A stretch of 64,000 nt of DNA. Source: Hydrocarboniphaga effusa AP103. Its GTDB lineage: Bacteria; Pseudomonadota; Gammaproteobacteria; Nevskiales; Nevskiaceae. The position numbers and the translations under genes were made by a program. The DNA lies in contig NZ_AKGD01000001.1 in the NCBI RefSeq assembly GCF_000271305.1, positions 1,612,001-1,676,000 on the forward strand, in the 5' to 3' direction. Below are positions 34,148 through 43,538 of the stretch, in pieces; the first letter of the stretch is position 1; each line of letters starts with the position of its first letter. The notes beneath the pieces were generated by a model, which searched no databases, had not been told where the DNA came from, and worked only from the letters and a program-made list of their open reading frames with translations.

Positions 34148-35200
34148 ATGACCCGCTCGATCGATCCCGCCACGCCGTTCGCCATCGGCGACGCCCGCAT
34201 CGCGGCCGGCGAACGGCGCAGCGTCGAGCTGCCCATCGCCACGCTCTACAACAGCGCGCCTGTTGCGCTGCCGGTGGTCGTGCACCGCGGGCTCAAGCCG
34301 GGGCCGACCGCGTTCGTCAGCGCGGCCTTGCATGGCGACGAGATCATCGGCGTCGAAATCATTCGCCGCCTGCTCAAGCTGCCGGTGCTCGACGAACTCG
34401 CGGGCACCCTGCTCGCGGTGCCCGTCGTCAACGTAATGGCGTTCCTGCACCAGTCGCGCTACCTGCCTGACCGGCGCGATCTCAACCGCAGCTTTCCGGG
34501 CAGCGAATCGGGCTCGCTCGCGGCGCGCTTGGCGCACGTGTTCCTGCGCGAAGTCGTCGAACGCTCCGATTACGGCATCGACCTGCACACCGGCGCGATC
34601 CATCGCCCGAACCTGCCGCAGATTCGCGCCGACCTGCGCAACCCGGTCAACCTGCGCTTGGCGAAAGCCTTCGGCGCCCCGCTGCTGCTGAACTCCAAGC
34701 CGGCGCCCGGAACGCTGCGCGAGACCACCACCAAGCGCAATATTCCGGTGATCCTCTACGAATCCAGCGAAGCCCTGCGCTTCGACGAAACCGCGATCCG
34801 CATCGGCGTGCAAGGCGTGCTTAACGTGCTGCGTGAAACCGGCATGCTGCCGCCCGACGCCTCGGCCTGGAACGCGACCGAGCCGGTGCTCGCGCAGAAA
34901 AGCCGCTGGGTGCGCGCGCCATCGAGCGGCATCCTGCGAGCGCAGGTCGCCCTCGGCGATCACGTCGAAGCGGGTCAGACGCTCGGCATCGTCGGCGACC
35001 CGTTCGGCGGCAACGACTGGCCCGTCATCGCCGAAGACGAAGGGCTGGTGATCGGCAAACTGAGCCTGCCGCTCGTGCACGAAGGCGACGCCGTCTTCCA
35101 CATCGCCCAGGTCGCCGAACCGCGCGAAGCCGCGATCGCGTTCTCGCAGCTGGAGGCAGCCACGCGGGACATCGAGTCGGACGAGCCGCCGATTGTTTGA
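34148..35200 (+). CDS. Succinylglutamate desuccinylase/aspartoacylase-family deacylase
   Basis: A 350-residue M14-like zinc deacylase. The zinc motif is AALHGDEIIG, followed by the family's RDLNRSFPGSESG and DLHTGAIHRPNLPQIRADL. A C-terminal beta domain of about 80 residues (RAPSSGILRAQVALGDHVEAGQTLG) resembles a lipoyl-like hammerhead. It follows rimK after 46 bp, a frequent arrangement; a role in removing or recycling glutamyl groups is possible, but the substrate is unknown. It is the last gene before the CRISPR-Cas locus. Confidence 0.88.
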   Translation: MTRSIDPATPFAIGDARIAAGERRSVELPIATLYNSAPVALPVVVHRGLKPGPTAFVSAALHGDEIIGVEIIRRLLKLPVLDELAGTLLAVPVVNVMAFLHQSRYLPDRRDLNRSFPGSESGSLAARLAHVFLREVVERSDYGIDLHTGAIHRPNLPQIRADLRNPVNLRLAKAFGAPLLLNSKPAPGTLRETTTKRNIPVILYESSEALRFDETAIRIGVQGVLNVLRETGMLPPDASAWNATEPVLAQKSRWVRAPSSGILRAQVALGDHVEAGQTLGIVGDPFGGNDWPVIAEDEGLVIGKLSLPLVHEGDAVFHIAQVAEPREAAIAFSQLEAATRDIESDEPPIV

Positions 35201-35293
35201 GTCGTCTGCTGCGCGCTGCGCCGTGGATTTGTGACGTAGTTCCTGTTTCTATCGAATGACATCGTGCAGTCTTGTTCTCACTCAGCGCCACGA

Positions 35294-35317
35294 TTCTTTT
35301 TTGATAGTTGTTTATCG
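35294..35317 (+). promoter_or_regulatory. Candidate crRNA-like target site upstream of cas3
   Basis: TTC at 35294-35296 is a valid type I-G PAM (TTN). The next 14 bases, TTTTTTGATAGTTG, match the pseudo-spacer at 35344 except at positions 6 and 12. The site covers TTGATA (35301-35306), which resembles a -35 hexamer. Binding here would block transcription of the cas operon. Confidence 0.55.
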
Positions 35318-35380
35318 ACGATACCCCTCGGCTCCTTTGAAGCTTTTTCGATAGCTGGGTAATCGGCGAATATCTCCAGG
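35318..35380 (+). ncRNA. CreR-like degenerate repeat plus pseudo-spacer
   Basis: Bases 35331-35343 (GCTCCTTTGAAGC) are identical to the last 13 bases of the CRISPR repeat, which form the 5' handle of the guide. The upstream part of the repeat has decayed. A spacer-like stretch starts at 35344 (TTTTTCGATAGCTGGG) and matches the TTC-flanked site 47 bp upstream with mismatches only at positions 6 and 12 within the first 14. In type I Cascade every sixth guide base is flipped out and not read. This is the hallmark of the Cas-regulating RNAs (CreR) that let Cascade repress its own operon. A second repeat copy after the pseudo-spacer was not seen. A weak promoter candidate (TTGTGA, 17 bp, TCGAAT) lies at 35229-35257. 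Confidence 0.55.
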
Positions 35381-35414
35381 GGCGTCAACGACAATGGGCG
35401 GGCATTGACGGGCG

Positions 35415-37964
35415 ATGGATTACTCCGACTTCTTCACTCGGGCCACGTGCAGGAAACAAGGGCCATACCCCTACCAGCAGCGACTAGCCGAATCCGCCTG
35501 GCCCGACACCCTGAACGTGCCGACAGGTCTCGGCAAAACCGCTGCCGTCATCCTCGCCTGGCTCTGGAAGCGCGGCTGGCGCGCCGATGGAACGCGCGTC
35601 GATCCGCAAGCCGACACGCCGCGCCGGCTCGTCATCTGCCTGCCGATGCGCGTGCTGATCGAGCAGACCGAAGCCGAATGCAGACAATGGCTTCGTAACC
35701 TGCACTGCGAAGGCGAGCCCGGCGATGGCCGCGTCAGCGTGCACGTGCTCATGGGCGGCTCCGAAGACCTGGCCAAGCCGCTCTGGAGCGAACATCCCGA
35801 GCAAGACCAGATCCTGATCGGCACCCAGGACATGCTGCTGTCGCGCGCGCTCATGCGCGGCTACGGCATGAGCCGCTATCTGTGGCCCATTCACTTCGCG
35901 ACGCTGCACAACGACGCGATGTGGGTGTTCGACGAAGTGCAGCTCATGGGGCCGGGCCTGGTCACGAGCGTGCAGCTCGATGCGTTCCGCCGCTCGCTGG
36001 GCACGGCGCGCAACAGCCGCAGCCTCTGGGTCTCGGCGACGCTCAATACGGCGTGGATGAAGACGGTCGATTTCGATCCGGCCGCGCTGACCCGCCTGAC
36101 GCTGAGCGCCGAAGAACAGGCCTCGCCCGCGGTGCGCGAGCGCAGCGCCTCGATCAAGCCGCTCGCCCGATGCAAAATCCGGCTCGAAGGCGACACCAAA
36201 GCCACCGTCGGGGCTTACTTGAACGCACTCGCCGCGCAGGTTCTCGCGGCGCACACGGAGCAGCCCGCAAGCACGACGCTGGTCATTCTGAACACCGTCG
36301 AGCGTGCGCAAGGGCTTCATGACGCGCTGCTGGCTTCGCTCACGCCGAAGCCGGCCAAAGGGCGCAAGTCGCCATCGGCCGAGGCTGCGCCCGATGGCGA
36401 CGCCCCGCAGTTGCTGCTCGTGCATTCGCGCTTTCGCTCCGCGGAACGTAGCGCGCGCAACAAGCAGTTGTGCGAAGTATCCGCATCCGCCAGCGGCCGC
36501 ATCATCATCGCCACGCAGGCGATCGAGGCCGGCGTCGATCTTTCCGCGCGCCTGCTGTTCACCGAACTCGCGCCTTACGCCTCGATGGTGCAACGCTTCG
36601 GTCGCTGCAATCGCTACGGGGAATTCAACCAAGACGCCAGTGCGCGCATCGAATGGATCGACGTGGCGGACGCGAAACCGTACTCGTCCGATGAACTCGC
36701 CGTCGCACGCGACATGCTCAACGGTCTCGACAGTGCTTCGCCGGGCAGCTTGCAGAAGCCGCCCGACTCCACGCCGCTGCATCCGGTGCTGCGGCGCAAG
36801 GATTTTCTCGATCTGTTCAGCACCGAGGCCGATCTCTCGGGATTCGACATCGACATCGCGCAATACATTCGCGACACCGAAGATGCCGACGTCTTCCTGT
36901 TTTGGCGCGACTGGGCCGAACCTGCGGAAGCCAAGAAGCAGCTGCCGATGCAGCAGCAGGAACTTTGCCGCGCCGGGCTGCGCGCCGCGGCCGAACTGCT
37001 CGGACGGCGCGACATCAAGACCGGCGATGTCTATCTGTGGGACAGCCTGCAACGCCAGTGGACCGCGTTGTCCAATCCGGGCAAGGCGCGGCTGCGCCCC
37101 GGCATGAGCTTGATGATCCGCGCAAGCGTCGGCGGCTACTCGGCGGAGCGCGGCCTCTCGCCCGATCGCACCGCCGCTGTTTTGCCCGTCGACATCGACC
37201 GCTCGGCCGAAATCGCCATCGAAGCGATGTCCGACGAACACCGCAGCCTGCAGAGCAAAGCCGTCTCGTTGCCGGAGCATCTGGCCGACGTGGAACGGGC
37301 GGCTCAGAAGCTCTGCGCAGCGCTCGATGTGCCCGAATCCGCCGCCGTGGTTCGCGCAGCGCGCTGGCATGACGTGGGAAAGGCGCACGATGCGTTTCAG
37401 TCCATGATCAGAGCCGCGCATCGCAGCGCGAACGAGGACACGGAGCCGCTGGATACCCAGCAGTTCTGGGCGAAATCCGGCGGACGATCGAAGCGCCGCA
37501 TCGCCGGCGTGCGCTGGACGCCACCGCGCTACGAAGCCGACGGCGTCGACCGGAAGCATTTTCGCCACGAGCTCGCATCCGCATTGGCCTGGATCGCCCG
37601 GCATGGCGACGCGCCCGATGCCGATCTCATCGCTTTTCTGATCGCTGCGCATCACGGCAAGGTCCGGCTCTCACTGCGTGCGCTGCCGGATGAAGCCGAA
37701 CCCGAGGGTGAGCATGCGGGCAAGCTGTTCGCACGCGGAGTCTGGCAGGGCGACGAGCTTCCCGAGCTCGAATTCGCTGGCGAAAAGCTACCGAGAACTT
37801 CGCTGAGCCTGGAGCTCATGCGGCTCGGCGAGGGGCCGCAGGGCGCCTCTTGGGTCACGCGCACGCAAGCCTTGTTGAAAGCCTACGGCCCGTTCCGCCT
37901 GGCGTGGCTCGAAACGCTGGTACGTCTCGCCGACTGGCGCGCAACGCGCGAGGAGCAGCAATGA
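35415..37964 (+). CDS. cas3: Type I-G Cas3 (helicase with C-terminal HD nuclease)
   Basis: 849 residues. The helicase comes first: Walker A NVPTGLGKTAA near residue 40, DEVQ in VFDEVQLMGPG, motif III SATLNT, and motif VI region QRFGRCNRYGEF. The HD nuclease is at the C-terminus: ARWHDVGKAHDAFQ near residue 655, then AAHHGKVRL. This reversed helicase-HD order is characteristic of subtype I-G (formerly I-U). Cas3 is recruited by Cascade to unwind and degrade target DNA. It is the first gene of the operon, and its stop overlaps the nucleotidyltransferase start at ATGA. Confidence 0.95.
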   Translation: MDYSDFFTRATCRKQGPYPYQQRLAESAWPDTLNVPTGLGKTAAVILAWLWKRGWRADGTRVDPQADTPRRLVICLPMRVLIEQTEAECRQWLRNLHCEGEPGDGRVSVHVLMGGSEDLAKPLWSEHPEQDQILIGTQDMLLSRALMRGYGMSRYLWPIHFATLHNDAMWVFDEVQLMGPGLVTSVQLDAFRRSLGTARNSRSLWVSATLNTAWMKTVDFDPAALTRLTLSAEEQASPAVRERSASIKPLARCKIRLEGDTKATVGAYLNALAAQVLAAHTEQPASTTLVILNTVERAQGLHDALLASLTPKPAKGRKSPSAEAAPDGDAPQLLLVHSRFRSAERSARNKQLCEVSASASGRIIIATQAIEAGVDLSARLLFTELAPYASMVQRFGRCNRYGEFNQDASARIEWIDVADAKPYSSDELAVARDMLNGLDSASPGSLQKPPDSTPLHPVLRRKDFLDLFSTEADLSGFDIDIAQYIRDTEDADVFLFWRDWAEPAEAKKQLPMQQQELCRAGLRAAAELLGRRDIKTGDVYLWDSLQRQWTALSNPGKARLRPGMSLMIRASVGGYSAERGLSPDRTAAVLPVDIDRSAEIAIEAMSDEHRSLQSKAVSLPEHLADVERAAQKLCAALDVPESAAVVRAARWHDVGKAHDAFQSMIRAAHRSANEDTEPLDTQQFWAKSGGRSKRRIAGVRWTPPRYEADGVDRKHFRHELASALAWIARHGDAPDADLIAFLIAAHHGKVRLSLRALPDEAEPEGEHAGKLFARGVWQGDELPELEFAGEKLPRTSLSLELMRLGEGPQGASWVTRTQALLKAYGPFRLAWLETLVRLADWRATREEQQ

Positions 37965-38473
37965 AGCTTCGCGCCTTCGAAGCGATCTCCCGCGCACTTT
38001 CCGAGAACGGCGTGCGCTACATCGTCGCGGGGGGTCTCGCCGTGAATGCGCATGGCTACTCGCGATTCACCGCCGACATCGATCTGGTCATCGCACTCGA
38101 TGCGGGCAACATCGTCGCCGCCTTCGCGGCCATGTCCGCCGCCGGCTACGAGCCGAGCTTGCCGATCACCGCTGAGCAGTTCGCCAACACCAGCCTGCGC
38201 CAGCGCTGGATCGACGAGAAGGGCATGCGCGTGCTGAATTTCTTCAGCGGTGAGCATCCCGAAACATCGGTCGATGTCTTCGTGTATGAGCCTTTCGACT
38301 TCGAAGTGGAATTCGAGACGGCGATGCGGGGCGAGCTGCTGCCAGGCTTGCCGGTGCGCTTCGTCTGCATTCCGACACTGATCGCCATGAAGCGACAAGC
38401 CGGACGCGCACGCGATCTGGACGACATCCAGCACTTGCAGTGGATACTCGACGAGGAGCAAGGACATGGTTGA
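37961..38473 (+). CDS. Nucleotidyltransferase embedded in the cas operon
   Basis: A 170-residue protein of the pol-beta nucleotidyltransferase fold (AbiEii/MNT-like). The active site appears intact: VAGGLAVNAHGYSRFTADIDLVI (GG and DxD), with a third acidic strand in TSVDVFVYEPF. Proteins like this act as toxins or antitoxins in MNT/HEPN- and AbiE-type modules or modify tRNA or partner proteins. It is not a standard I-G component. It overlaps cas3 by 4 bp and csx17 by 8 bp, so it must be co-translated with the effector genes. Confidence 0.85.
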   Translation: MKLRAFEAISRALSENGVRYIVAGGLAVNAHGYSRFTADIDLVIALDAGNIVAAFAAMSAAGYEPSLPITAEQFANTSLRQRWIDEKGMRVLNFFSGEHPETSVDVFVYEPFDFEVEFETAMRGELLPGLPVRFVCIPTLIAMKRQAGRARDLDDIQHLQWILDEEQGHG

Positions 38474-40910
38474 TCCCGATCCTGATCACGTTGACGCTCG
38501 CGACTCCGACATCGACTGGTCCAAGGCCACGTTCGAAGGCAGCCGCCGCGAACAGCTGCGCCGAACGCGCGCGATGAGCCTGCGTCAGCGCCTCGAAGCG
38601 CTCGATGCGATGACGGACACGGCCTTGCACTTCCAGCAGCACAGCGTGCGGTACGCCCAGGCTTCGACCGAGAAAGCCTTGCAGGCGCGCGAACCCATGA
38701 AGCGCTACGAGCCACGCGCCGGCCGGGCATTCGTCGAACTGTCGGGCTGCTCACCGACCCCTTTGGCCGGCTACCTGAAAGCCCTTGCGATTCTGCGGCT
38801 GATCGCCGAAGCGCCCGAGCCGCACGGCGGCGATCCGGACGTGCGCGGCTTCTGGCGCGACGATCGCTTCGTGCTCGAGACGATGAGATCGAGGGAGGAG
38901 ATTCGGCGCTTCTTTCTCGAAGCGTATGCGCCGACCCCGCTGGTGGCGCCGTGGAATGGGGGCAGCGGCTTCTATCCGAAGGATAATCGCACCGGCATCG
39001 AGGCGATGGCGAACTCGCAGACGCCGAGGCTCGCGGCGTATCGCGAGGCCATCTCGGTGGCGTCCCATGCCGTCGCCGCGCCGCAATTCAAGGAAAGCCC
39101 CAAGCTCGAAGACAAGGCCGGCTTCATCAAGCGCCTTCGCAACCTCGCGCCCGAAGGCCTGCTGCGCTGGATGGACGCCGCCGTCATCCTCGCCGGCGAA
39201 GATCCGCGTTATCCGCCCTTGCTCGGCACGGGAGGCAACGACGGGCGGCTCGACTTCACCAACAATTTCATGCAGCGGCTCGCGGAGCTGTTCGATCCGC
39301 AGTCGGGCGCCGTGCTCCCAGGCAGCGCAGAGGCGCTCGATTCCGCGCTGTTCGCCGAGCCTTCGCGCTGCCTGTCGGATCGGGCGATTGGACAGTTCGC
39401 GCCCGGCTCCGCGGGTGGACCCAACGCTACGACGGATTTCGAAGCCAGCGCCGGCATCAACACCTGGGATTTCGTACTGATGCTCGAAGGCGCGCTGCTG
39501 TTCGGCGCATCCGCGGCGCGACGCCTAGAATCGTCAGAGGCTGGCGTACTGTCCGCTCCATTCACCGTGCGCAGCCGTGCCGGCACGAGCGGCTCCGCGA
39601 GCGCCGCCGATGATGGCGACGCACGCGGCGAAATATGGATGCCGCTGTGGTCGGCACCGTTTGGCCTCGACGAGTTGCGCAGCCTGCTGTCGGAGGGCCG
39701 CGCCGCACTCAATGGCAAGCCGGCGCGCGACGGGCTCGATTTCGCTCGCGCGGTTGCGCATCTGGGCGTAGATCGCGGCATCAGCCAGTTTCAGCGCTAC
39801 GGCTTCCTGATGCGCTCGGGCAAGGCGTTTCTGGCGACGCCCTTGGATCGCATCGAGGTCACGCGCAATGTGAATGCCGATCTGATCGACAATCTCGATC
39901 AACAAGGCTGGCTCTCATCCGTTCAACGACATGCGCGTGAAGACAGCGCGCCGAACGCCTTCCGCTCGGCTGCGCGGCAACTCGATACAGCGCTGTTTGC
40001 GATGACGCGACGCGCGGACAGCCACAGCGTGCAAACGGTACTGCGCTGCGTGGGGCGCATCGAATCGGCGCTGGGCTTGAGCGTGAAATCGCACGAGGCG
40101 GTACGCACACCCGCACCTCAGCTTTCCGCGAAGTGGCTCGAGCGAGCGGATGATCGCTCGGCGGAATTCAGCATTGCGCTCGCGCTCGCGGGCTTATCCC
40201 TGCGCAATGAGAAGGGACGCATCCTCGACTACCGCATGCACCGTGTCGGGGTCGGCGAGCCGCTGTACGGCAACGGCAATCGCGAATGGAAGCCGACTTC
40301 CGCTCATGCCGTCTGGGGCCCAGGAGCACTCACTCGCAACCTCGCCTCGATGCTGCATCGCCGCCGCCTCGATGCGCTGTCCATGCAGAGCGAAAGACAG
40401 ACGCTGCAGAGTTACACCGGTACCCGTCGCCGCCACTTGCATGCGTTTCTGGCCGGCAAGACCGATGACGCGCGCATCGACGATCTGCTCGGCGGCCTGG
40501 CCTGCGTCAATCTGTACGGCGTACGCATGGGTGGCGAAGCGGGACGCGATGCGGTTCTTCCACCGGCGTTTGCGCTGCTCAAGCTGTTCTTTTCGTCGGA
40601 AGCACAGTTACAACGGATTGCGCCCGCTTGGTTGCCGGAAGACCGACCGCTCAACACGCCAGCCGAAATCTACAGCCGGCTCGCCGTCGGCCAGATCGCA
40701 AAGGCGGTCGAGATCGCCTGGAGCCGGCTCAAGGCCTACGACATCAAGCTGCCCGGCCGCGCACCTCCAGTCCCCGTCGTCTCACCGCAGGAACGCACAC
40801 GCTGGCTCGCCGCGCTATGCGTTCCTCTCAGCGACTCCGAGCTTCGCAAACTGATCGCCACGCTGCCCTTCGAATCGAAGCTGCAATCCGAAACCAACGA
40901 CGCCACCTGA
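38466..40910 (+). CDS. csx17: Csx17 (type I-G large subunit) with an N-terminal extra module
   Basis: 814 residues if read from the ATG that overlaps the nucleotidyltransferase stop. Residues about 90-814 are Csx17: FVELSGCSPTPLAGYLKALAILRLIAE, RGFWRDDRFVL, then GGNDGRLDFTNNFMQRL. This is the putative large Cascade subunit of I-G. Residues 1-77 are different: a short acidic start, then DWSKATFEGSRREQLRRTRAMSLRQRLEALDAM. To my recollection this pattern occurs as a separate small protein encoded beside nucleotidyltransferases. The frame is continuous, so it is a fusion unless translation starts again at Met78 (ATG 38697, weak ribosome site). Confidence 0.88.
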   Translation: MVDPDPDHVDARDSDIDWSKATFEGSRREQLRRTRAMSLRQRLEALDAMTDTALHFQQHSVRYAQASTEKALQAREPMKRYEPRAGRAFVELSGCSPTPLAGYLKALAILRLIAEAPEPHGGDPDVRGFWRDDRFVLETMRSREEIRRFFLEAYAPTPLVAPWNGGSGFYPKDNRTGIEAMANSQTPRLAAYREAISVASHAVAAPQFKESPKLEDKAGFIKRLRNLAPEGLLRWMDAAVILAGEDPRYPPLLGTGGNDGRLDFTNNFMQRLAELFDPQSGAVLPGSAEALDSALFAEPSRCLSDRAIGQFAPGSAGGPNATTDFEASAGINTWDFVLMLEGALLFGASAARRLESSEAGVLSAPFTVRSRAGTSGSASAADDGDARGEIWMPLWSAPFGLDELRSLLSEGRAALNGKPARDGLDFARAVAHLGVDRGISQFQRYGFLMRSGKAFLATPLDRIEVTRNVNADLIDNLDQQGWLSSVQRHAREDSAPNAFRSAARQLDTALFAMTRRADSHSVQTVLRCVGRIESALGLSVKSHEAVRTPAPQLSAKWLERADDRSAEFSIALALAGLSLRNEKGRILDYRMHRVGVGEPLYGNGNREWKPTSAHAVWGPGALTRNLASMLHRRRLDALSMQSERQTLQSYTGTRRRHLHAFLAGKTDDARIDDLLGGLACVNLYGVRMGGEAGRDAVLPPAFALLKLFFSSEAQLQRIAPAWLPEDRPLNTPAEIYSRLAVGQIAKAVEIAWSRLKAYDIKLPGRAPPVPVVSPQERTRWLAALCVPLSDSELRKLIATLPFESKLQSETNDAT

Positions 40911-41936
<1,026 letters not shown>

Positions 41937-41948
41937 GACCGCGCCTTC

Positions 41949-43526
41949 ATGCTCGCCATCGCCTTTCAGTTCCCGGCCGGGCGCTATCACGCCACTCCCT
42001 GGGGACGACACGTCAACGAGGCCGACGTGGCCTGGCCGCCGGATCTGTGGAGGCTCAGCCGCGCGTTCATCGCGATCTGGCATCGAAAGCTCGCGCATGA
42101 TGCGTTTCCACGCGAGCGGCTCGCCGACCTGCTTGCGGCGCTCGCAGAAGCAGCCCCGCCGTCGTACCGGCTTCCGCAGTCCGTCGTGCATGCGCACACT
42201 CGGCATTACATGCCCGGCAAGGGCGACAAGAAAACTTTGGTGTTCGACGCGTTCGCGCGGCTTTCGAGCGATGACGAGCTCGTGATGGCCTGGCCGGCAC
42301 TCGAGTTGGCGTCGCCGCAACTCGAATTGCTCGACACCTTGCTCGAACATCTCGGCTATTTGGGGCGTGCGGAATCCTGGGTTCACGCGTTCCGAAAATC
42401 GCAGGTCGAGGACGACTATAACTGCAAGCCGATCGAACTCGGCTCGGGAGGCGAAGAAATCGTCGATCTGATGCTGCCTCGCCGACCGGCGGATTACGTG
42501 GAGTTCCGCTCGTCTCGATTCGCCGAGGCCGGCCTCGTGCCCGATACACGCGGGCGTATGCCCAAACTCGACGGCGTGCGGCGCAAACTCGTCGGCACAC
42601 TTCCGGAAGATTGGCTCGATGCAGTCAGCGTCGATACCGGTACGCTGAAATCGGCAGGCTGGAATACGCCGCCTGGCTCGCGCCAGGTGCGCTACGGCCG
42701 GCCCGCACATGTGCTCGAGACGATCGGACGCAGTGCTGGCGGCAAGCGCACGCATTCGAACATCGACGACACTCGCAATCCGGCGCTTACCATCGCGCGC
42801 TATGCGCTCTATGGCAAGCCGCTACCGCGTATCGAAGATGCGATTCGAATCGGCGAAGCGGCACGTCTTGCAGCCATGCAAATCACCAAGCCCGAGTCAC
42901 TGCCCGCAGAACTCTCCGGCCACAACCTGCCCGATGGCAGCTGCCACGGCCATGCCTTCTGGCTACCGGAAGATGCCGATCGCGATGGCTTCATCGACCA
43001 TTTAATCGTGCACGCGCCCGACGGCTTGTCCGATCGATCACTACGCGTCTTGAATGAATTGAGACAGATTCGACGTGGCGAGCAGGACATGTTGCAGCTC
43101 ATGCTCGAAGGCATCGGTTCCGCCAAACTGTTCGCGGCAGCAACGCCTTACGTCGCGCCGGGAACAGTTTGGGAAAGCGCGACCCCGTATCTGTTCCCTT
43201 GGCATCTGAAACCGCGCGAGTTGCGCTCGCGAGAAGCGAAGGAAGCGGCGGTCGAGGTACAGATTCGGCGCGAGTGGGAAGCGCGTTTCGGATCGCATGC
43301 GGTGATCGAGCGCATCGAGTTTATGCCCACGGTCAAACTCAAAGGGGGGAAGCGACTGCATAGTCTGCAATTCCATCGATTCCGCAAAAAGAAAACCGAA
43401 GTCATGCAGCCGGACACCTACGGTCAGCTGCTCAGGCTGTACTTTTCAAAGCCCATGCAAGGCCCGATCGCCTTGGGCTTCGGCTGTCACTTCGGTCTCG
43501 GCTTGTTCGGCCCACCTCAAGACTAA
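41949..43526 (+). CDS. csb2: Csb2 (Cas5-Cas6 fusion of type I-G)
   Basis: 525 residues. The N-terminus is Cas5-like (LAIAFQFPAGRYHATPWGRHVNEADVAWPP, then RLSRAFIAIW). The C-terminal half is Cas6-like and contains QLMLEGIG and PMQGPIALGFGCHFGLGLF at the end, a Gly-rich RAMP loop. Csb2 caps the guide at its 5' handle and is the likely pre-crRNA processing nuclease in I-G. His and Lys residues that could catalyse cleavage are present, but I cannot assign them by eye. Confidence 0.95.
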   Translation: MLAIAFQFPAGRYHATPWGRHVNEADVAWPPDLWRLSRAFIAIWHRKLAHDAFPRERLADLLAALAEAAPPSYRLPQSVVHAHTRHYMPGKGDKKTLVFDAFARLSSDDELVMAWPALELASPQLELLDTLLEHLGYLGRAESWVHAFRKSQVEDDYNCKPIELGSGGEEIVDLMLPRRPADYVEFRSSRFAEAGLVPDTRGRMPKLDGVRRKLVGTLPEDWLDAVSVDTGTLKSAGWNTPPGSRQVRYGRPAHVLETIGRSAGGKRTHSNIDDTRNPALTIARYALYGKPLPRIEDAIRIGEAARLAAMQITKPESLPAELSGHNLPDGSCHGHAFWLPEDADRDGFIDHLIVHAPDGLSDRSLRVLNELRQIRRGEQDMLQLMLEGIGSAKLFAAATPYVAPGTVWESATPYLFPWHLKPRELRSREAKEAAVEVQIRREWEARFGSHAVIERIEFMPTVKLKGGKRLHSLQFHRFRKKKTEVMQPDTYGQLLRLYFSKPMQGPIALGFGCHFGLGLFGPPQD

Positions 43527-43538
43527 AAGGCGCACTCG

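Noticed and set aside
35201..35293. A CreT-like toxin RNA or a small protein between the deacylase gene and the CreR-like element.
   Set aside because: No convincing ribosome site, short frame or hairpin pair was seen. The stretch seems to hold only a possible promoter (35229-35257).
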